This document shows positions 33,086 to 43,298 of a stretch of DNA of 64,000 nt, one piece after another. The position numbers and the translations under genes are program-made. Source of the DNA: [Phialemoniopsis] sp. UDSM-2020 (lineage: Eukaryota > Ascomycota > Sordariomycetes > Thyridiales > Thyridiaceae); assembly GCA_018873225.1 (NCBI GenBank), contig JAEILZ010000009.1, positions 239,501 through 303,500 of the forward strand, read 5' to 3'. The notes beneath the pieces were generated by a model. It was not told the origin of the DNA and did no database searches. It worked only from the letters and a program-made list of their open reading frames with translations. Each line of letters begins with the position of its first letter. Position 1 is the first letter of the stretch.

Positions 33086-34401
33086 GGTCTGTGTCTGCGA
33101 TGAGGTGATGGGGGGGCAGGGATGTGTAGTTGTAAATGAGGGGTGATCCAGCACCAATTGTTCGACGACGCAGAGTCGTGGGTTGCGAGGGGTATGGCTG
33201 AAGATGGTTTGAAATGGAATTCCTCCGATATTTAGGAGGAAGTTCCAACCCGTCAAATGGTCGAAAAGAAATGACGGAAGGAGAGCGTTGGATTCCGATT
33301 AAGTCAAGAGTGTATCAGGAGCGAGGGGCGGAACCAGAGTTTAATTGACAAGGTGCGCAAAAAGGCAATAGCCCAAGTAAGCATGTTGCGGGCCGCCAAC
33401 TCACCTGGACTTGCCTCTTTATATCATCTTCTTTGGACAGACCCCTATCTCCACCAAGAAGTCCAAGTGTTCCTTCTTCAATATCAGAGGTTTCTCGGCT
33501 TGGTGATATGTCGTGGCAGTCAACCTTGCAGGGCAGAATCGCCGCAAATGCAGGGGCCGGTGCATCTTTCCGTGACGGCAGGGAACCACATTGGTGGATC
33601 TCGTCGTAAAACCTTCGTATGTTTCCTAAAACGGCAATACGGGCCAAGTCTAGAGCTGACTTACACGTTCAAACGAGGGACTCATACTACGTCTATGAAT
33701 TTTGTCTTCTGGGGATCAATTAGTAAGGGTACTCATTATGTTTTCTTTGACTAAGTTCTTTACCAAATCTGACTTCGCAATCCGTGGAATTTTCTTGTAG
33801 GCAAGGTCCTGGGGTTTCTCCGTAGGCCTCAAAGCGAAGGAATGCTGTCCATATAACATCTACTTGGTCGACAGACATGACAAGGATCGAAGCAACATTA
33901 GACAAGCTGTTTTGACATATCTGAATGAAGACAGTTTGCCGTATAAGACAGCACTGTTGCCGCGGTTCATGGCCATGCCGCTTGAAGCAGCTCATTGCTG
34001 CCCATTAGATTGCTTGCCTCTTCAGGACACTCGTTCGGCATCTCTTGGGAAAGTTCGGCATCAGTCTCTTTACAAAGAAGTCCTCCCTCCTGTATCGGAC
34101 AGTTTTCCAAGCTTGCATGTTGCACGCTATCCTCTTCCCAAGTCTCAGGTTCCCCTATCTTCCACAGTCACAGGACAATCGTTACTGTTCCTCTCGCTAA
34201 TAACAAGGCACACACAATGACAGTCATTCACACAGAAACGGAGGAGAAAGTGCTTAATCTTGAACCATCTTATTTTGTTCATCTGACATCTAAAAATAGT
34301 ACCCATGCAATAATGACATATGAATCCCATGCATGAAGCCAATTTTTTATCCTTCAAGTCAAACTAGCCCCATCACTTACACACTTGCCACCCCTGACTG
34401 C
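33086..34401. other. Intergenic region, 1.3 kb
   Basis: No convincing gene is visible. The part from about 33.6 to 34.4 kb is AT-richer than the coding neighbours. It lies between the promoter of the F-box gene and the 3' end of the dehydrogenase gene. Confidence 0.5.
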
Positions 34402-36120
34402 TTAGTGCATAGTAGGCATGCTCACATCCGCCTTTTGCGAGATGGCGTCCGCGCTCTGCCACAGCGCCGTCACCGTCTTGAGCTGCGTGTAGAAGTTGAT
34501 ACCGGGCCGGCCGTAAAAGGTGTTGGCGCCGCCGCCCGCCACGGAGGCCTTGTTGCCCGTGAACGAGAACATGGGCAGTGGGACGGGGATCGGAACATTA
34601 ACACCGACCTGCCCAGCCTCGATGTTGCGCCGGAACGTCTCGGCCGTGGGGCCCGAGCGCGTAAAGATGGCCGTGCCGTTGCCGTACTCGTTCTTGTTGA
34701 TGAGCTCGACGGCCTCGTCGAGCGTCGCCACGTTGAGGCACACGAGCACGGGGCCGAAGATCTCCTCGCGGTAGCAGCGCATCTCCGGGGTCACGTCGGT
34801 GATGATGGTCGGGCCGACCCAGTTGCCGTTGGGGTACTTCTCGGGCTTGAAGCCGCGCCCGTCGAGCAGGATCGTGGCGCCCTCCTTCTCGGCGCTGTCG
34901 ATCAGGTCCTCGATGCGCGCCTTGGAGTGCGGGCTGATGACGGGGCCCAGGTCGGCGCCCTGCTCGAAGCCGCCGTTGACCTGCAGGCCCTTGGCCATGC
35001 TGGCGAGCTCGGGCAGCCACTCCTTGGTCTCGCCGACCATGACGAGCGTCGACAGCGCCATGCAGCGCTGGCCGGCGGCGCCGAACGCGGCGCCCACGAC
35101 GCTGTTGAGGAAGTGGTTCTTGTTGGCGTCGGGCAGGACGGCGGCGTGGTTCTTGGCGCCGAGGTTGGCCTGCACGCGCTTGCCGTTGGCCGAGCCGCGC
35201 GAGAAGATGTACTCGCCGGCCTTGTTGCCGCCGACAAAGGACACGGCCTTGATGCGGGGCTCGTCGAGGATGAAGTCGACCGTCTTGTGGGCGCCGTGGA
35301 TGACGTTGACGACGCCGTCGGGGAAGCCGGCCTTCTTGACGAGCTCGGCCAGGATCATGGCGGCGCCCGGGTCGCGCTCCGAGGGCTTGATGATGAGCGT
35401 GTTGCCCGTGATGGTGGCGATGGGGATGCACCACAGCGGGATCATGGCGGGGAAGTTGAAGGGGCAGATGGCGGCGACGACGCCGAGGGGCTCGCGGTAG
35501 GTGCGCGTCTCCATGTCCTTGGCCACCTCGAGCAGCTCGCCCTTGAGCAGCTCAGGCGCGCCGCACGCCGCCTCGGCGACCTGCAGGCCGCGGTGGACGT
35601 CACCCTTGGCGTCGGGGAAGGTCTTGCCCTGCTCGAGCGTGATGCTGGCGGCAAGGCGGTCCCAGTTCTCGCGGATGAGGCCGACGAACTTGAACATGAT
35701 CTGCTGGCGGGCCATGACGCTCGTGTTGCGCCAGGCGGGGAAGGCCTTCTGGGCCGAGTCGACGGCGGCCGTCATCTCCTCGGTCGTCATCTGCGGCACG
35801 CGCGTGACGAGGTTGTTGGTGGCCGGGTCGTGCAGGTCGATGAACTGCGACGTCGACGAGGGGCGGAACTCGTTGTCGATGAACATGGGCGTGTCCTCGA
35901 CCTTGGCGATCTTCTCGTGCGTGTTCGGGAAGCTCGTCGCCGTGCTGGCGAGCGCCGGGTTCAGCTGCCGGGCCGTGGCGTGCAGGCGCCGGGCGGCGTT
36001 CTGCTGGACGCCGCTCGAGACCATCTTGGCCGAGACGGGGGCGCGGGTAGAGGCGGAGGAAGAGGTGGCTGCTGATCGGGCGGCAGCGTTGGCCGTGCTT
36101 CGGGTGATGAGACGGCGCAT
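34402..36120 (-). CDS. Methylmalonate-semialdehyde dehydrogenase (acylating), mitochondrial
   Basis: This ALDH6-family enzyme converts methylmalonate and malonate semialdehydes plus CoA to propionyl- or acetyl-CoA, with NAD+ and CO2 release, in valine and pyrimidine catabolism. It is one exon encoding 572 residues from the ATG at 36120. The N-terminus [18 protein letters not shown] is Arg/Ala/Ser-rich without acids, a standard mitochondrial presequence. ALDH features are complete: [29 protein letters not shown], the [12 protein letters not shown] segment, and [12 protein letters not shown] with catalytic Cys353. As in CoA-dependent members, the usual general-base Glu of hydrolytic ALDHs is not seen at its expected place ([10 protein letters not shown]). 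Seven GATA-type sites lie upstream. Confidence 0.93.
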   Translation of the reverse strand: MRRLITRSTANAAARSAATSSSASTRAPVSAKMVSSGVQQNAARRLHATARQLNPALASTATSFPNTHEKIAKVEDTPMFIDNEFRPSSTSQFIDLHDPATNNLVTRVPQMTTEEMTAAVDSAQKAFPAWRNTSVMARQQIMFKFVGLIRENWDRLAASITLEQGKTFPDAKGDVHRGLQVAEAACGAPELLKGELLEVAKDMETRTYREPLGVVAAICPFNFPAMIPLWCIPIATITGNTLIIKPSERDPGAAMILAELVKKAGFPDGVVNVIHGAHKTVDFILDEPRIKAVSFVGGNKAGEYIFSRGSANGKRVQANLGAKNHAAVLPDANKNHFLNSVVGAAFGAAGQRCMALSTLVMVGETKEWLPELASMAKGLQVNGGFEQGADLGPVISPHSKARIEDLIDSAEKEGATILLDGRGFKPEKYPNGNWVGPTIITDVTPEMRCYREEIFGPVLVCLNVATLDEAVELINKNEYGNGTAIFTRSGPTAETFRRNIEAGQVGVNVPIPVPLPMFSFTGNKASVAGGGANTFYGRPGINFYTQLKTVTALWQSADAISQKADVSMPTMH

Positions 36121-37636
36121 TGTGAAGAAAGAGAGGAAGGGGAAAGAGTAAAAGGGAGGAAAGCTCAATAGGAGGATCTTAATTGAGCCGGAGGATATGC
36201 AGGTAGAATATGGCCGACAGGAAGGGCGGGCGGTCGGCGGCAGATGTGCTGCGATAGAGAGGATGCGGGGATCCGGTTGTTGGAGAAAGGGCGGCGATAC
36301 CGAGATAACACCTTCAAGCAACAGACAACTCTCGCTGCTGTTGACCTATCTCCCTTAGATAAGTCTTATCTCTTCTTCTCGAAAAAAGAAAGAGATAACA
36401 AGACAACTGTATCAATCTCAAGATTGGCCACCTATCTTTTCTGCTCACAACACAATGGAAGGGGGGAGGTGGTATGTAGAAGGGCGGGCAGCCTTCGGGC
36501 ATTTAAATGAGGAGAAGCTCGCTCAGTGCTGCTCCGTTCCTCGGATGTGGCAGCGGTTACAGGCTCACTCAGAGGCAAAGACAAAGAGCACGGTAGTGCA
36601 AGGGGTGTCAACTTCCCCGGGCCACAAGGTCCAAACAGTGGGGAACGTTGCTCCTTGGGAAACTGACTCTCTGGGGAGCATCGATCTCCGGGATGGCCTG
36701 CCTCTTCCTGAATGGGCGGCGATGCGAGAGTTGGCCGTGTTGGCCAGCTCTAACCGTCGGTAAGCCGCCCACTTGATGGCTCTCAGGTCGAGACTAATGC
36801 CGCCCAGAACCGAGTAGCCGCTCAAGTTGGGAAAAGCTTACGCGGGTGCTGGTCCGCACTAGGGCCAATCTGGCATGTCCACTCGAGATAGATAAACCTA
36901 GCAGAGCCCATCCCAAAGATCCCAGGAAGGCCAGGGCCACCGCCTGTAATTTCTCGTCGTCCTTATCACGTTTGCTGTGGGAACTGAAGAGTATCAAGAA
37001 TGCCGAATAGCTTCCACTTCCGTATTGGGCAAGTCCATCCGTCAATTGTTGACTCTACAACTCCGATGACACGCCGATAATCAAAAACGAGTAACTACCT
37101 GCTGAGCATCGTATCGCAAATCCTGCAGCATGATAAGATGAACACGGAGCTGGCAAATTTGAAGACTGCGGATTCATTCAAGGAAAACCGAGGCAGAAAG
37201 GGCTTGACAGCTTGACAGCCATCATAACGCAATACGACAAGTCACGCATAATACTGAATGGAATATTCTCCTGTTGCAAACGTTGTCTCTTTTTGACCCT
37301 ACTATGAACTACCTAGAATGCATTGAAAACTGTGCATACGCATAGTTGTTCTGTCCTGTGACGGCGACAAGAGACGACCGATCAGCAATACAAACACCAA
37401 GGCTCTGTATTATGGAGATGGAAAGAAAGAGCACCAGACGGTCCTCGATACGACCTTAATCGATTCATTTACAGTAGTCCCGGTAAAACAACAAAGGTAT
37501 GAATTTTGGTTTGCGCCATTGAGAAAATATCACTTCGCTCCAAATCGTATTGCCATTATTTCCTGGCATTTCATCATCATCCTCCTTCTCTCGTCTCGTC
37601 TTTCAAGTGGATATCGACACCTCCTACCGCTACTGC
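36121..37636. other. Intergenic region, 1.5 kb
   Basis: No gene is visible. The part next to the dehydrogenase carries a cluster of GATA motifs, listed separately. The rest is low-information sequence, including a short duplicated CTTGACAG near 37.2 kb. Confidence 0.5.
36252..36437. promoter_or_regulatory. Cluster of HGATAR sites upstream of methylmalonate-semialdehyde dehydrogenase
   Basis: Seven matches to HGATAR on either strand are at 36252-36257, 36303-36308, 36346-36351, 36357-36362, 36366-36371, 36393-36398 and 36432-36437. Two of them form an inverted pair four bases apart. GATA factors such as AreA/NIT2 use this motif for nitrogen-source control. The cluster is 130-320 bases before the start codon. 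Confidence 0.5.
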
Positions 37637-39572
37637 TTACGACTGGCTCCGGGTGGTGCGCTTGTTGGCAGCGTCCTTGACGGCCTCGGCACCCGACGCA
37701 ACGGCGGCGGTGGTCTTGTCCTTGGCGTCCTTGGCCTTGGCCGACGCATCGCTGGCGACCTTCTTGGCCGCAGGGGCCGCAGCAGCCGCGCTGCCGGTCA
37801 GACCCAGGATACCGACCAGGAGGGTGGCCAGGATGGTACCGATGGCGATGGGAACCTCAGGAACGAACTTGAAGGCCTCAATGGGGTCACGGGCGAAGAT
37901 GGTGGCGAACAGGTCAACTTTCTCGCGGATGTAGAGGACCGGGTCGTCGGTGAACTTGAGGTCGTTGGGAGACTTGGGCTTCTCAGGCTCCTTGGGCTTG
38001 TCGGCATCGGCGGCCTGCTTCTCGACGGGGTGCTTCAGGAAGAAGGTCTCGTCGGCGAACTTGCGGGCCTCCTCAACGGAGTGGCCAATGTAGATGTTGT
38101 CAAACAGGATGTTGTTCTGCATGGTCCAGATCTCGAAGCCGATAGCGCCCATGGGCTCAAAGTTGGCTGGGTTCTTGTCCTCAAAGTAGGCGGGGTTGGC
38201 AATCTTGCGAGGAGCCCAGACGCCCTTGTAGGCGGGGTTGTCAATGTAGGGGGCAGACCACGGGCCCTTGTAGTCGGGGTTGGACTTCATGGGCTTGGTC
38301 CAGGGGCCACAGCCAGAAGCCTCGCCGCACTTGGGGTTGGGGATGGTGGGCGCGATCCAGTCTCCGTCCTCCTCATCATCCCAGTCCTCGGGCTTCTGGG
38401 CCTCAGGGTCGGGGATGGTGAGAGGCTCCTTCTCGAGCCAGTCCTCGGGCATGGTGGCCTCGTCATCGACAATCTCGTAGGGGGCATCCTCATCCCAGTC
38501 CTCGGGCTTCTTGGCCTCGGGGTCGGGGATACGGGCCTCGTCAACCCAGTCCTCGGGCTTAGAATCCTTGGGGTCGTCAATCTCCTTCTCAGGGTTGACG
38601 GAGGGGGTGAAGTCCTCAAGAAGGCTGCCCTCCTTGACAGTCTCGCCGCTCTGCTGCATGACAAAGGTGTTGTTGGGGTGGACGATGAGCGTGTAGAGCT
38701 CAGTGGTCTTGACGATGCGGGCCGCGGGGGGCGCGGACAGGTGCTTCTCCTCGTACTCCTTGGTCTTGGGGTTCTTGTGGTTGAAGATGAAGTGGACCTT
38801 GTTGTTGTGGCCGCACTTGTCGGGGCCGAACATGATGACGTACGGCGTGGTGTTGGAGAACTCATCCTGGTGGAGAGCCTTAGTATCGCGCAGGAGCTTC
38901 ATGTAAGCACCACCGCACTCGAGGCCATCTGGGGTTGCGTATGTTAGCAAGCTGAAGGCCAACAATGGTTTGTCAGTAAGAACTTACTCTGAAGCTTGAC
39001 CTCATACTGGACGACCAGGGTCTTGCCCTTGGGGTCGATCTTCTTGGGGAACTTGGCCGAGATGGCGTGGTGGGCAGCGGCGTTCTTGATGACGAGGCCC
39101 TTGTCGCCCTCCATGCCCTTGTAGACGGTCGGCTCCTCAACAGCCCACTCGCCAATGTAGGCCCACTCCTCCTCCTCGTTGCTGCTGCCCTTCATGTCCT
39201 TCTTGGCATGAGAAGGCTTCCAGCGCTTCTCCCAGTCCTCGGTGAACTGCTCGAGGAAGGGGGCCTTGAGCTTGGTAGGCTGTGGGGGAAGGCACGTGTC
39301 AGTAAACAAATCCACGGGAAAGTCAATCAATTGTGAGCAACGAGTGCCATGTTTGCTCAGAAAGCCGCAGCCTCGTCGCAATATGGCCCAAGAAGCCGTT
39401 GGGTGATGGATTGGGAGCTTACAGTGAAGGTAGGCATATCGACAGCTACCGAGGTGGCAGCCTCGGCGGCGGAAGAGCTCTCATCCTTGAGAACCTTCTG
39501 GGCGTCATCGGCATAGGCACTGCCAGCGAGCATGGCAGCACCCATGGCGGCGGCAACATTGTTGAACCTCAT
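37637..39572 (-). CDS. cnx1: Calnexin, ER lectin chaperone
   Basis: Calnexin binds monoglucosylated N-glycans and retains folding glycoproteins in the ER. Exons are 39572-39423, 39279-38988 and 38928-37637, giving 577 residues. A signal peptide ([21 protein letters not shown]) is followed by the lectin domain with [16 protein letters not shown] and a conserved [16 protein letters not shown]. The P-domain shows tandem KPEDWD-type motif-1 repeats and GPW-P-I-NP-YKGVW-type motif-2 repeats. One membrane helix (about 506-526, [18 protein letters not shown]) is followed by a short Lys/Ala-rich cytosolic tail ending RTTRSQS, with no dilysine signal at the very end. The intron positions join in frame. 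Confidence 0.95.
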
Positions 39573-41234
39573 GATGGGCAGTCAAGCACAAGAATGCGCA
39601 ACAATGGACAGCTCTTGGTGTCGGAAGGTTGGGGTAGGGAAAGGCGACCACTGCTCCAGACAGGTCACAGATGCGAGGTGTTCACAACAGGTCTGTTGCT
39701 TCCAGCACACTCTCGAGAGGATGTAGAGAGGAAAAAAGAACAGAGTGAGAATCCCAAAGACGAGAGCAGTGGGAAGAGGGACGTGAAGATGTGCAACCGA
39801 GTATTTTAAGAAAATGGCTGGATGAGTGGACACCTGGTGAGGAGATGTGCTTTGGTCCAACGTGTCCTTTTTGGCGGGCTGGTGAAGCGGGAAATAGGCG
39901 GTCTCTCGGTGGTTAATCCAGCGCCAGCAGGGGACAAAGACAGACTGTCCTGTGCTTGTCCCGCCAAAAAAGCTCTGGTGGGGCAGAAATGGGCGCAGGT
40001 GACAGGGGTTTTCAGTGCGTCAGGATGCGGGGGCTGGCACTCTTCCGCGAGCTCCAGTGCCATTGAGTGCGTTTTTGGAGGCTGGCATGGCCTGTGCGCC
40101 GCACCGCAATGCACCAAATGGCGCCGGGGTCCCGCCAGTTTTGGAAGCTCTTCGAATGTTCCACATTTCTCCTCACCTTCATGCTAAGCCATTCTACTTA
40201 TGGAGCCTCCTCCTTGACGTCCTTTCCTCATTTTGCCCTTGTGCTTCCCATTGTGGTCAGTGAGATAATCCCTCTGTGACTTGTCCAATGCTCAAAATAG
40301 CATTGTATGAACATCACAATCAGAATAGACATACACACACGACACAGAGTCTCCCAGTGGAGCCATCTCGCAGCAGGCTGACCCTTGGAGAGGAGTTGAG
40401 GACACGCCTCGCATGCACTCCAAGCCTTGGGTCGGTGATGGAGCTTTACTAGCCTCAGCGTTGGAGGTGCTAGCCCCGATCCACCTTGGATTGGCATCTC
40501 GGGACGAATCAAAGCGCAGCCTTTCCCCACGGCATGACCATCAGCGAGAGGCATTGACAGCCATACAAGAGTTCCCCGATGGCCAGTTTCATAGCCTTTT
40601 GACGGTCTGTATCCCAGACAATGTCCAATCCGTATCAAGCATACGTATGTAAGACTGTCGTTGCATCCGATGGGAAGTGTTCTTGCGCTGCATATACGGT
40701 CTACCTTACTTGACTAGGTCCGTACGGAAGGAAGTACTTGAGCGCCTATTCGTGCAAGCTAAGACGGAGTCTCAAAAATGTCATGAACCTCGTAGTCTAT
40801 GTTGCAATTGACCACGTGGAAGCAAGTCATCACAAGCATTTCAAGAGTTCAAAGTGCCGGTCTGGCGGCTATTAGAGCACGCAAGGAAAACCATGTGCCC
40901 CGCCCATCTGCGGATCTGCTCATGTCAATTTAGCCTCAAGCCCTTTTTTTTTACCACCCAATATCAAACCAGCGTCTGCTGTCACATTAAAGCTTGACAA
41001 TCTTTGCAATTGAGGCTACAGAATCCTATATGCTAAACGGTATAACTGCCGGCCCACCCTTGTCAATAGCCTGCGGACTGCATTGAAGCCAGCTTGGCCT
41101 CAACATAAGCGCTGCTCTGCCTGGTTCCGTGGTCACTCGGAGAGTTTTACCCCGCAGAGCCCGGCCGGCACGCCGGACTTGTCCCGATCCTACCTGGACT
41201 CAGGCCTTACCACACACATCAAGCCGCAACCTCG
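39573..41234. other. Divergent intergenic region, 1.66 kb
   Basis: This region separates calnexin from the divergent methylthioribulose-phosphate dehydratase. No gene is visible. A near-match to the unfolded-protein-response element is noted separately. Confidence 0.5.
39858..39868 (+). promoter_or_regulatory. HacA/UPRE-like element in the calnexin promoter
   Basis: The sequence CAACGTGTCCT differs by one base from the Aspergillus HacA consensus CAN(G/A)NTGT/GCCT. It is 286 bases upstream of the calnexin start codon, and calnexin genes are classical unfolded-protein-response targets. A single near-match can arise by chance. Confidence 0.35.
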
Positions 41235-42238
41235 ATGGCCTCGGCAACAGCACCGGCGGGCAGCTCCGCCCCGGGCAGCAACGACAACCTCGTTGTTTCA
41301 AGCAACCCTCAACACCCGGCCAACCTCATCCCCGAGCTGTGCGCTAAGTTCTGGACGCTGGGATGGGTGACGGGGACCGGCGGTGGCTGCTCTATCCGTG
41401 ACGAGTAATTACCATGTTTCTTTTCGCCTCATTTTCTATGTCATCCCTTCATAGTCACATCTCATTTCCACTTACACCATCCACCCTCACCACCCCTCTT
41501 CCCAACACCCCTCAAAAACGCACATCTAACATGCCTTTCCACGCAGTGACCTCGTCTACATCGCCCCCTCGGGCGTGCAAAAGGAGCTCATGGAGCCCGC
41601 AGACATCTACGTCCTCTCCCTCGCCGCCCAGCAGGACCGCTCCCTCCGCACGCGCGTCTACCTGCGCTCCCCGCCGTCCTTCAAGCCCTCGCAGTGCACG
41701 CCCCTCTTCCTCGCGGCCTTCACGCGCCGGCGCGCCTCCTGCTGCATCCACACGCACAGCCAGTGGGCCGTGCTCGTGACGCTGCTGCTCGAGGCCGAGG
41801 GCCAGGCCGAGTTCCGCATCAACAACATCGAGCAGATCAAGGGCTTTGGCAAGGGGCCCGACCGGATCGGCGAGGGCAATCTGGGGTATCATGATACCCT
41901 CGTCATTCCTGTGATTGAGAACACGGCGCACGAGGAGGATCTGACCGAGTTCCTTGAGGAGGCTATGGAGAAGTACCCCGATGCGTACGCGGTGTTGGTC
42001 CGCAGGCACGGTGTGTATGTCTGGGGTGAGAGCGTGCACAAGGCCAAGACGCAGTGCGAGAGGTAAGTTATCGTCGAGTTTGACATGTGGGAATTTAAAC
42101 GTAGGATCAAAGATTGTGCTAACGCGACATTTCAGTTTGGACTACCTCTTCCAACTGGCCGTCGAGATGAGGAAGCTCGGCCTGCCCTGGATCTCGGACG
42201 TCAAGCCCACCCTGCCGAGGAACAGCGCCAAAGCATGA
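41235..42238 (+). CDS. MDE1: Methylthioribulose-1-phosphate dehydratase (methionine salvage)
   Basis: This class II aldolase-fold enzyme dehydrates methylthioribulose 1-phosphate to the diketone intermediate in the cytosolic methionine salvage pathway. Exons are 41235-41404, 41547-42062 and 42136-42238, giving 262 residues (yeast Mde1 is 244). Family features include [34 protein letters not shown], the substrate-site Cys in SQCTPLF, the zinc-binding [11 protein letters not shown], the catalytic-acid region EQIKGFGK and the third zinc His in [11 protein letters not shown]. The C-terminus [18 protein letters not shown] is conserved. Both introns join in frame. It is divergent from calnexin and has no functional partner nearby. 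Confidence 0.92.
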
Positions 42239-42597
42239 GCCCAACCCCGCCAATGGCATGGAGAGTGACACTCGTGATGAGCATTTCGGGAGCATGTGGT
42301 CGACAGAAAAAAGAGACACAAGCATAGACGCGGTGGGATGGAGTTTTGATTAGTTTTCTTGCGGTTTCGTATCTACAGATAGATGGCTGATTATTATATC
42401 CAGTACGAATAAAACCCCGGGGGTGCCATATCTGTCCATTCCCCAATATCTTGACAGCACAGTTCTCATACCGGGTACACTGACGACCCCAGCTGGTAAT
42501 CCAAAGTGAATTGGTCACACGGCCGAGGCAGCTCCCGTAGATCTTCCTCATCACTCTCTACCCCGACAGCTAGTCTCCCTCTCAATCACGACTCGAT
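42239..42597. other. Convergent 3' region
   Basis: This is 359 bases between converging genes, with no visible element beyond presumptive 3' untranslated sequence. Confidence 0.6.
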
Positions 42598-43298
42598 TTA
42601 CAAAGCAGCAACAGCAGCCAGGAAACCGACAGCCGCAACCGCCGCACCACCAACACGCACGTTGCCGGCAGCGTTGGTAGGCGTCGTCGCGCCGGAGCTC
42701 GTCTGGGTGCCGCCGTTGCTGGAGCCGGAGCCGGAGCCGCCGCTGGTGTTGCTAGCGCCGCCATTGCTGTTGCCGCTGCCGCTAGCGCCGGTGGGGGTAG
42801 CGTTGGAAGAGCCGGAGCCGGAGGTCTGCGAACCAGAGCCCGAGCCCGAGCCGCTGGTGCCGGTGGCCTTGGGGCCGGCCGTGTTGGTCAGGTAGTGGTC
42901 GGCGATGCACTTGTCGCGGCACTCGGCGAACTTCTGGGTGTCGGCGGCCACGTCCTTGCCGTCGCCCTGGGGGCAGGCGGCGACGCACTCGGTCGTGGCG
43001 TTGACCTGGCCCTCGTTGGGGAAGGGGAGCTAACAGCAACATGTCAGGAACGGGCATATAATACACACACAATGAGGGGAGAGGGAAGAAAACTTACACC
43101 CTGGCACTTGGCCTGGCAGTTGACGTCGGCCGGGTCGCAGGCCTTGATGCACTTGAGGGCCTCCTCGTAGGCCGAGCTCTGGGCAGGGTCCTGCGCGGTC
43201 TGGGTGTTCTCGACGGCCGTGGTGCCCGTGGTCGAGGCGGAGTCCTGGGCGAGGGCCAGGGTGGCGAGGGCGCCGAGGATGACAGCGGTGAAACGCAT
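42598..43298 (-). CDS. Cysteine-rich secreted protein, probably GPI-anchored, with four CX3C motifs
   Basis: Exons are 43298-43098 and 43029-42598, giving 210 residues. The signal peptide MRFTAVILGALATLALA is followed by a Thr/Gln-rich stretch, then two cysteine modules. The first has CIKAC-x6-CQAKC; the second has CVAAC-x17-CRDKC. The single intron falls in phase 0 exactly between them. A long Gly/Ser/Thr/Asn-rich linker (about residues 120-190) leads to a hydrophobic end VRVGGAAVAAVGFLAAVAAL, as for a GPI signal. Proteins of this layout, often labelled GPI-anchored Ser/Thr-rich proteins, are common in Pezizomycotina. No function is known to me; a cell-wall or surface role is inferred. Confidence 0.82.

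Noticed and set aside
34333..36075. Open frame of 580 codons on the plus strand, opposite the methylmalonate-semialdehyde dehydrogenase
   Set aside because: It mirrors the dehydrogenase codons (high third-position G/C leaves the antisense frame open), is Gly/Arg/Val/Asp-rich and has no ATG-linked family sequence.
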